DNA of 64,000 bases, from positions 1,798,001 through 1,862,000 of the forward strand of contig JAJUBI010000002.1 of the NCBI GenBank assembly GCA_022419385.1. The letters are read 5' to 3'. Source of the DNA: Paraconiothyrium sp. Pb-2020 (taxonomy: Eukaryota; Ascomycota; Dothideomycetes; Pleosporales; Didymosphaeriaceae). The notes beneath the pieces are model-generated. The model did no database searches, had not been told where the DNA came from, and was given only the letters and a program-made list of their open reading frames with translations. Each line of letters begins with the position of its first letter. Positions within the stretch are counted from its first letter, which is position 1. The position numbers and the translations under genes were made by a program. Positions 57,891-64,000 of the stretch are shown here, piece after piece.

Positions 57891-58937
57891 GATGCTTTCG
57901 AGAACTGAAACCAGTAAAATTAAAAACTAAATGGTATAAGGTCACTCCAGCAGTGAAATATAGGCTGCAAGCAGGGTGCCACCGTAGTGAATATCGAGTT
58001 CCGTGTGGGAGACACTGGCTGTTTTATCTACGGTCGGAAAAAGCATCGAGGCGTCAGCGTAGGATCATGACAGTAGTAGAAGCCTTCCTCATCCTACTTT
58101 ATTGACACCGCGTGCGGCGAGGATCAATACGAGAAGTCAACTCTGCAGCGACTGCATAGCCTGGCGCCGCTAACCTTGCGTAGGCACAATAGCTGCTCAT
58201 ATGCCCTTGCGCTCGACCACCCCTGGCACTGAACGAACTGGCCAACAGCCGTTGCTACCGAGTTCTCTTCGTAAGAATTGCATGTTGAGATCTTGGACCC
58301 GTTCGTTTTTGTTCCCGGTCAGTCTCATTGATAGATGCGCCGATTGGATGACAGTGCAAGCAAGCATCCCATCATGCCTCAACTATGATGTCGTTCGAAC
58401 TTACCGATTACCCTCGCCAAAATGCCCAATACAGGCAACTTCGTGCCCTCACCTACTCCCAACACTGCACCTTCAGATCGTGGAAAATAGTAAGCTTACT
58501 ATCCGCATTAGCTAATACTAAAACCCAAGCAATGCGAGTGTCCAAGACTAGATTCGCCTTTACCGACCCCAATTGTGCTGACAATCACTTCACGTTATGG
58601 TGGACCGGGACAGCGTTCGCCCGGTTGATACCCTGCAATCCTATTTTTAGGGTGTAGGCCTCAGTCCTCTCGCCTGACAATTTCCGTATGCAGTATTATT
58701 CTCGAATCTTGGCGTAACTCGGTTCTGATTTCAATATCGACATTCTCGTTCAAGCTTCGTTGAGTATCTGCGCTCTTGCGTGGAATTTGCATAGGAGATG
58801 CGATGAAGCTGACCTGTCAGCCAAGATCGAAGCTCGCCGAATAGATTTGGCGAAGTAATCAGCACAATTCAGACTCGGACATACATGGCATTGACAGGCC
58901 GCATGGCCTGATCGTGCACCGTAAACCTGATTGAAGG
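57891..58937. other. Intergenic, 1.0 kb
   Basis: Promoter of the tyrosinase and 3' flank of the Hrq1 gene. A possible tiny spliced frame on the plus strand (58422-58489 plus 58530-58551) is discussed as a finding but not annotated as a gene. Confidence 0.5.
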
Positions 58938-61900
58938 TTATCGATGCACCTTTATGAATGTCCTATCGCCTCCAAACATGCTAATACTTTTTGAGAATTC
59001 GTCCTCTTCCTCAGGCTCGTTCTTGATGAAAACACCATCGACGAACCTGCCACGCACCATGCGCACCTCCTCAGCAGGGACGATTGTTTCGATCCCAGCG
59101 GGAGAAAGTTCTTCATCCCCATAGGGCAATGCGTCGATGTCGATCTCTTTCTCCCTTCCTAACAGACACATGATAACGACGAGCGCGCCAGCCTTGCTCA
59201 TAACCTGATTCGCCTGCTTACACGCCTCGTCACAGCAGCACTCCAGACATCCCTCCAAACAGTGGCAGGCCTCCACCCTTTTACAAGCCTGTTCGAGAAG
59301 TGTGTCTATGAATTCGAATGCTTTGGTTGATATGCCAGACCCCGAAGCACCACCCTTCGCATCGTAAAATGTAAGGCGCGCAGGTCGCTTCCGCTGCGTT
59401 TCCCTCTTAGCGAACTCCTTTATGGCGACTTTGCACTCGGTGCGCACATCGCCCGGCATGCTCATAACGAAGTTAGGCATCAGGGAGAGGATGGCGTGTT
59501 CAGCAGCATGAATCGCAGCTGCTACATTCAACCTTCTTTCATCCAGAATCTCTAGCGCAACCTTCGGCACATCGAGCCACATGCCCTTGCTATACAATAT
59601 GATGGGCGGATTATCAACTTCGACAGCATCTAGGATGCGTCTTTTCCTGTCGACTTTGAAGAATCCAAAAACAACCTGCTTGATTTTGATAGGGCCGTAG
59701 AACGCCCGGGACAAGGATTTTGGAATGCGCCGGATGGCGTGGGTTTCCACAGGGTCGATGTCCGTGAAGTCACGTTGCTGAGTAGTCCAGTCTACTTTCA
59801 CATATTCTACCTTTGCAATCATGCGCTCTTGGCTAAACTCTTTGACAAGATAAGTGTTCCCTTGGTGGAGGAAGATGCCGCCTTCGTAGATAGTGAAGAA
59901 AGCGCGCGAGGCTTCCAGTTCTTCAAGGACGGTGTTCTTGCCATGCGTTGTGTCGATGATGGCAAAGTGTGTGTCTTCTGTGTCGCGAATGGCCACGTGA
60001 CGTGAGGGTTGGGGGAGGAAGCGGGGATTGCAATGGAAGAAGCCGTCAGCATCCTTGCGCATACGTTCTCGCGCGATGTTTGGGAGCAGTGGGCCAAAAT
60101 ACATTGTATCGGCTTCCGTGTTAATGGGCATCTCGTAGGCCGCGCACTGGATGTGGCCTTCAAGAACGAGGATGTTTTCCAAGTCGACTTGTAGCTCACA
60201 ATTCGGCTTCGTGAAGATCTCATCAGGATTTGACATGTAGAATTGATCCGTCGGAAAGCAGTCCCCAACTAGCACCGAAAGAGAGTCTTTGTTACGTCGA
60301 CCGGCGCGACCGCTCTGCTGACGGAGGTTTGCGATGGTGTACGGGAAGCCAACTGTTATAACAGCGTCTAGCGAACCGATGTCGACACCGAGTTCCAAGG
60401 CACTCGTCGCGACGATGCCGACTAGCTTTCCATCAAACATCTCGCGCTCTATTTGCCGCCGATCTTGAGGCGTATAGCCACCTCGATAAGACATGACCCT
60501 CCCTACGACCTCTGGTCGATCCAACTCTTGCAACTCTGTCTTTATTGCCGCTTGTAGCACTTCGCACTGCTTTCTGATACGACAAAACGCAATCACCCGG
60601 ACGCCTCGCAGTATAAGTTGGCAAAAGAGTTTTGCCGACTCGGCCACGGTGTTACCACGCCCAGATGTAGGATCACCAGGGTCTCTGAAAGGTGTGTTCC
60701 AGCACAAGAATTCTTTCCTACCAGAAGGCGAACCGTCGAAGTCAGTCAATCTCACATTTTCGACGCCGAAGATCGTTTTCATATGCGCTTCTGGGTTGGC
60801 TACCGTGGCTGAGCACGAGATGAATCTTACGTGGCGGTTTCCGACTGCAGCACATATTCTTCGGAGCCTCCTCATGATCAGTGCCACGTGCGCTCCGAAC
60901 AGACCGTTGTACACGTGGAGCTCGTCTACAACGACAAACTTTAAGTTTTGCAAAAAAGATCGCCAAGCCTCTTCTTGGGGCAAGATGGTTATGTGGAGCA
61001 TGTCTGGGTTCGTGAAGATGATGCGAGCCTCATCCCGAATGTAGTTGCGATCTGGCATGGGAGTGTCGCCGTCGAATGTTTCGACTACCAGGTCTTGCAA
61101 GCCGTTCATGAAGCGCAGCATCTCTTTCAGGCTGCGTCTTTGGTCTTGGGCCAACGCTTTGGTAGGGAAGATATACATAGCTCGAGTATTGATGTCTTGT
61201 TCTAGCTGGTGCAAGACTGGGATTTGGTATATTAGGGACTTTCCGGAACTGGTTGACGTTGACACGATCACGTTGTGTCCGTCATGGAGGTTGTTGATCG
61301 CTTCGGCTTGGTGCGCATACAGCTGCTCGATGTTTCGCGTATTGTAAAGGGCATTGACAAGACTCTGCGACATCTGAAAGTTCAATTCGCCATATATGGG
61401 TGATTGAGGATCAAACACTCGATGTCCATCCGGGACGATCTGTCCTGTGTACCATTCCATCATTTTGATCTCTTCGATGATTTCTGGAATGCTTTTACGC
61501 TCCGCAGGTATTGTGCGTGGCAACAAAGACTTCTCCAGTCCGGGCGTCCCTGCCGTACTCTCTGAAGGTACTGGAATGTAAGCCAAAGAGAGCTGCTGCA
61601 GGTGGCTCACTGCGTCACGTCCTTCTTCGGCGCATTGATTGAGGAAAGCGTTGACGGCCGAGGTGAACTTGGTATTCCGTTTCTCAATGAGTCTCATCAT
61701 CTGTTTTTGGCTGAAAACTGGCATCTTCAGGTCTTCGTTCCTCAAGCGTTGAATTGCTCTAGTAGGCTCGCCGGTCTTCGCATGCTGCACCTGTCGCTTT
61801 AATTCACCATCAATGAACTCAAATAGTAACACCTCCTTGTGATCGTGCTTATCCAACTCCGGATCCGGAACGAAGAATTCTCTAGCCCTTTTGCCCTTGC

Positions 61901-62444
61901 CCTTCTCTTCTTCGCCCATCAAGTTGACTTGCAGCATAGCTTCGTCAACGTATACGAAGGTGATGGCCTTCGGGATCAATGCCGTTATTTGTGCAACATC
62001 CTCGACCACCAATTCACGCTGAATGTTAGCCTCAACGGTACTTTTGAGGTTATCTAGAGTTGTCGCGAAGTGTTTCCTTGTGCAGCAGAAGGTGTAGACA
62101 AGGTTCAGCGCGCGATGCACCTGACCGAGCTTGGTAAAATGCTCTGGCCATGGAATTGTTGTCTCCACAATCGTCGACGAGCTGGCGCGAGTCAACGCAG
62201 GCTTTCCCGTTCCATCTTTCTTCGGTGTTCTTCGAGGCTTCTTTCCGCCATCGTGCGTCTTCGTGGGAACCGTCGTCGTTGTAGTTTCTACTGCCACTTC
62301 CACTTCGCCCGGTTGCGTCTGGCCCTCATGCGCCTCATACGGTGGTAACGGTTCATCCTCGCGAATTTTCCGTTTGCGTTTTCGTATGACTTGATTCGAT
62401 ACAGTCGATGCCTTCAATTGCGGCATCGTTGGCGCATGGTGCAC
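58938..62444 (-). CDS. hrq1: RecQ4-like DNA helicase Hrq1 with DUF1998 domain, 1168 aa
   Basis: 3'-5' superfamily 2 helicase of nuclear DNA repair (interstrand crosslink repair, telomere maintenance in yeast). Single exon. The N-terminus is basic (RKRKRKIRED, likely nuclear localisation) with a Thr-rich stretch. A winged-helix-like region comes before the ATPase core. The core has YAHQAEAI (motif 0), STSTSSGKS with the Walker A Lys at about 402, the DELH box at about 507-510, RFISCSATVANP (motif III) and, in the second lobe, ATSALELGVDIGSLDAVITV and QQSGRAGRR (motif VI). The C-terminal DUF1998 zinc-binding region has CHCLEGCLECCCDEACKQAN. This architecture matches fungal Hrq1 rather than classical RecQ/Sgs1, which lack DUF1998. 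Start at the first ATG of the frame; MPQLKAS six codons on is an alternative. Confidence 0.95.
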   Translation of the reverse strand: MHHAPTMPQLKASTVSNQVIRKRKRKIREDEPLPPYEAHEGQTQPGEVEVAVETTTTTVPTKTHDGGKKPRRTPKKDGTGKPALTRASSSTIVETTIPWPEHFTKLGQVHRALNLVYTFCCTRKHFATTLDNLKSTVEANIQRELVVEDVAQITALIPKAITFVYVDEAMLQVNLMGEEEKGKGKRAREFFVPDPELDKHDHKEVLLFEFIDGELKRQVQHAKTGEPTRAIQRLRNEDLKMPVFSQKQMMRLIEKRNTKFTSAVNAFLNQCAEEGRDAVSHLQQLSLAYIPVPSESTAGTPGLEKSLLPRTIPAERKSIPEIIEEIKMMEWYTGQIVPDGHRVFDPQSPIYGELNFQMSQSLVNALYNTRNIEQLYAHQAEAINNLHDGHNVIVSTSTSSGKSLIYQIPVLHQLEQDINTRAMYIFPTKALAQDQRRSLKEMLRFMNGLQDLVVETFDGDTPMPDRNYIRDEARIIFTNPDMLHITILPQEEAWRSFLQNLKFVVVDELHVYNGLFGAHVALIMRRLRRICAAVGNRHVRFISCSATVANPEAHMKTIFGVENVRLTDFDGSPSGRKEFLCWNTPFRDPGDPTSGRGNTVAESAKLFCQLILRGVRVIAFCRIRKQCEVLQAAIKTELQELDRPEVVGRVMSYRGGYTPQDRRQIEREMFDGKLVGIVATSALELGVDIGSLDAVITVGFPYTIANLRQQSGRAGRRNKDSLSVLVGDCFPTDQFYMSNPDEIFTKPNCELQVDLENILVLEGHIQCAAYEMPINTEADTMYFGPLLPNIARERMRKDADGFFHCNPRFLPQPSRHVAIRDTEDTHFAIIDTTHGKNTVLEELEASRAFFTIYEGGIFLHQGNTYLVKEFSQERMIAKVEYVKVDWTTQQRDFTDIDPVETHAIRRIPKSLSRAFYGPIKIKQVVFGFFKVDRKRRILDAVEVDNPPIILYSKGMWLDVPKVALEILDERRLNVAAAIHAAEHAILSLMPNFVMSMPGDVRTECKVAIKEFAKRETQRKRPARLTFYDAKGGASGSGISTKAFEFIDTLLEQACKRVEACHCLEGCLECCCDEACKQANQVMSKAGALVVIMCLLGREKEIDIDALPYGDEELSPAGIETIVPAEEVRMVRGRFVDGVFIKNEPEEEDEFSKSISMFGGDRTFIKVHR

Positions 62445-62946
62445 TTGAACGAACGCGCGGAATAGATGTCAAGGGTGGCGTCGATCGATGACGCAACTCG
62501 ACACGAACGTCAAGTGGCATGGGTTGTTCGTGGCCGATAGAGCGTGCGGGACGCACCTGGATTCTTCTTTGAAAGACCGAACACCAGAAAGTATGAATGC
62601 GCTTCGTGCGATACGTCTCAATGTGAGAGGCGAAAGCCGCAACAGCAGGTAAGATCAACCTAGACGCGGCTTCACGTGTTCACGTGCAGAGGTCCGTGCA
62701 GCCTCTTCTTCCCTTTTTTCCTCGCTCATTTTGGTTAGTCACCCTTACCCGTAGTTTTCTAAGTTCCAGATTTACGATAGACTGAATACACCTGTACTGG
62801 ATATCCTCGGCCGGTGGCAGAAAAGCTCTACCACCTTTATTTCATGTTTATGTACACTCTTTAATGTTTTTCTACTACAAGAGGTAATGTGCGTCCTCCC
62901 TCCTATGTGACTTGTCGTCGCACGTAAGTGGAGGTCCATGAATCAC

Positions 62947-62970
62947 CACGGGCGTTGTTACACGCCCGTG
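62947..62970. repeat. Perfect 9-bp inverted repeat, 6-base loop
   Basis: CACGGGCGT and ACGCCCGTG flank TGTTAC. It can form a GC-rich hairpin or present two half-sites for a dimeric DNA-binding protein. It lies between the divergent Hrq1 and small-secreted-protein genes. Confidence 0.85.
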
Positions 62971-63340
62971 AGCAAATTTGGTTGATCCTCCCGAGGTCGG
63001 TACAGGTCGTGCAATGCACGTTCCAACGGAGTACTCTACCGTGCCACAAGTCGGCCCTTGGAGAAATCATATATACACATAAACCACCAACTTCGGTCAG
63101 GTGTATCAAGCACCACAGCCGCGCGCTCTATTTGAAACTACCGTATCGTAAAGCCCTCCATACCTACCGATCGCAGCCCGGTGGCTACTGCCCGCTGTGC
63201 TTCAGTGAGTCATCTACCATATACAATAATGCATGACTACTCCAGCTCCTCATCCCCGCCCTACTTATAGCTCCTGACCTCCGCCCTTTAACATGCAATA
63301 CATACTCCCCTATATTGATCATTTTGCTAGCACAGGCGAT

Positions 63341-63349
63341 TCATAAATA
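63341..63349 (+). promoter_or_regulatory. TATA-like AT-rich element
   Basis: CATAAATAA-type sequence about 35-40 bases upstream of the small secreted-protein ATG, close for a fungal TATA box; consensus match only. Confidence 0.25.
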
Positions 63350-63380
63350 ATCAACCCGATCACTTCACTACAACTCCATT

Positions 63381-63617
63381 ATGCGGCCCACCGTCACCGC
63401 CACCCTTGTTGCCCTGTTCCTTTCCGCTTCTTCTATATTGGCCGCACCGGTTCCTGGTAATTACCTTTTTTTACGATTCTCTTCATGACTTTGACCCCGT
63501 CTAGATTGCATCATGAATAACGGCATGTTGTACTGTGGAACGAACAACGTGCCACCCGGTTATAAGGGATACACCGATGAGGACAAGAAGCATGCGCAGG
63601 ATCACCACGGTTGGTAG
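63381..63617 (+). CDS. Small secreted protein, 62 aa
   Basis: Two exons, 63381-63456 and 63505-63617, with a 48-nt intron (GTAATT...GTCTAG) that falls right after the signal sequence, between PVP and DC. Residues 1-22 are a strong signal peptide (RPTVTATLVALFLSASSILA) with an AxA-type cleavage site before PVPD. The mature ~40 residues contain two Cys (DCIMNNGMLYCGTNN), a Pro-Gly-Tyr turn and a charged, His-rich end (DEDKKHAQDHHGW). Coding would be missed by simple ORF scans because each exon is short. Size, secretion and Cys pair fit a fungal effector-like or hydrophilic secreted peptide, but no family is recognised and no function is claimed. Confidence 0.72.
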
Positions 63618-64000
63618 GCGGTCTTTGGGTTTGTCATTTCTACAGAGTACTCTGTAATTCTAGCGTTTTGCCGAATGAATCTGCGTGGGTATTTGATAGA
63701 CATTTTTGGCGGTCTATCTTAGCAGTCTGTACCCCTTACATCAAGGTTGATTATGATCATGATTGAGTGTAACTGCATAGTCGAAGAATCGCTGCCTACG
63801 GCAATATCCTCAGTAGCCGACCGGTGGCGACCCCTTTGCCTTTCATTGGCCATCCACCACAGCACCCACAAAGCCACTTATGCCCTTGATTTTTAAAATT
63901 GCCTTGATATGACCCGGTCTAAGTGCGACAAGAGTACGCTTTAGCCCCGTCCCCATAAAACACCTGGGCCTACGACACTTTCTGTCCTTTACAGCGCTAT
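63618..64000. other. Window end, 0.4 kb
   Basis: 3' flank of the small secreted-protein gene; no further gene seen. Confidence 0.55.

Larger units (their letters stand above)
62445..63380. other. Intergenic, 0.9 kb
   Basis: Divergent promoters of Hrq1 (minus) and the small secreted-protein gene (plus). It contains a 9-bp inverted repeat and, near 63341, an AT-rich TATA-like CATAAATAA about 40 bases before the next ATG. Confidence 0.5.

Noticed and set aside
1..64000. tRNA, 5S rRNA and CRISPR arrays
   Set aside because: Scanned by eye for B-box-like GGTTCGA sequences, 5S-like text and regularly spaced repeats; nothing convincing on either strand.

Overview
This window looks like a contig segment from a filamentous ascomycete (Pezizomycotina). 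Dothideomycetes/Pleosporales is my best guess from gene style, but I could not test it. The signs are short GT-AG introns (mostly 45-100 nt), strongly conserved nuclear eukaryotic genes, a class III chitin synthase, an NPC2-like lipid transfer protein, a Ypk/Gad8 kinase, Ada2, Akr1 and Hrq1, and wide intergenic spaces holding only fungal-type small genes. I see no operons, tRNAs, rRNAs, CRISPR arrays or intact transposons.

Region by region. (1) 1-13.5 kb is gene-poor. It holds the 3' end of a cytochrome P450, an unrecognised two-exon gene (3.7-5.1 kb) and a small three-exon gene with a double-stranded-RNA-binding-like domain (6.2-6.7 kb); the rest shows no supportable gene. (2) 13.5-31.4 kb is dense housekeeping: nuclear rim protein Nur1 back to back with V-ATPase subunit F, an NPC2/ML protein, class III chitin synthase, an unrecognised gene with a splice ambiguity, an L-fuconate dehydratase-like enolase, an RBM25/Snu71-like splicing factor back to back with mitoribosomal bS21m, and a predicted type I membrane protein. 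(3) 31.7-41.8 kb holds glucose-6-phosphate isomerase, a Ypk/Gad8 AGC kinase divergent from SAGA subunit Ada2, and two low-complexity fungal proteins. (4) 41.8-52.5 kb holds a 1.9-kb gap, then an Afg1-like mitochondrial ATPase, eIF3g, an NmrA-like NAD(P)-binding protein and the ankyrin-DHHC palmitoyltransferase Akr1. (5) 52.5-64 kb is sparser and more accessory: a LanC-like protein and a secreted tyrosinase on the same strand, the Hrq1 helicase, and a tiny two-exon gene for a 62-residue secreted protein.

The genes mostly act independently (vacuole acidification, cell wall, splicing, translation, glycolysis, TORC2 signalling, SAGA). Candidates for something less ordinary are the LanC-like/tyrosinase pair, the small secreted protein at 63.4 kb and the small dsRNA-binding-like protein at 6.2 kb. 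Exon coordinates were worked out by hand from splice consensus and reading-frame continuity; all total CDS lengths quoted are divisible by three.
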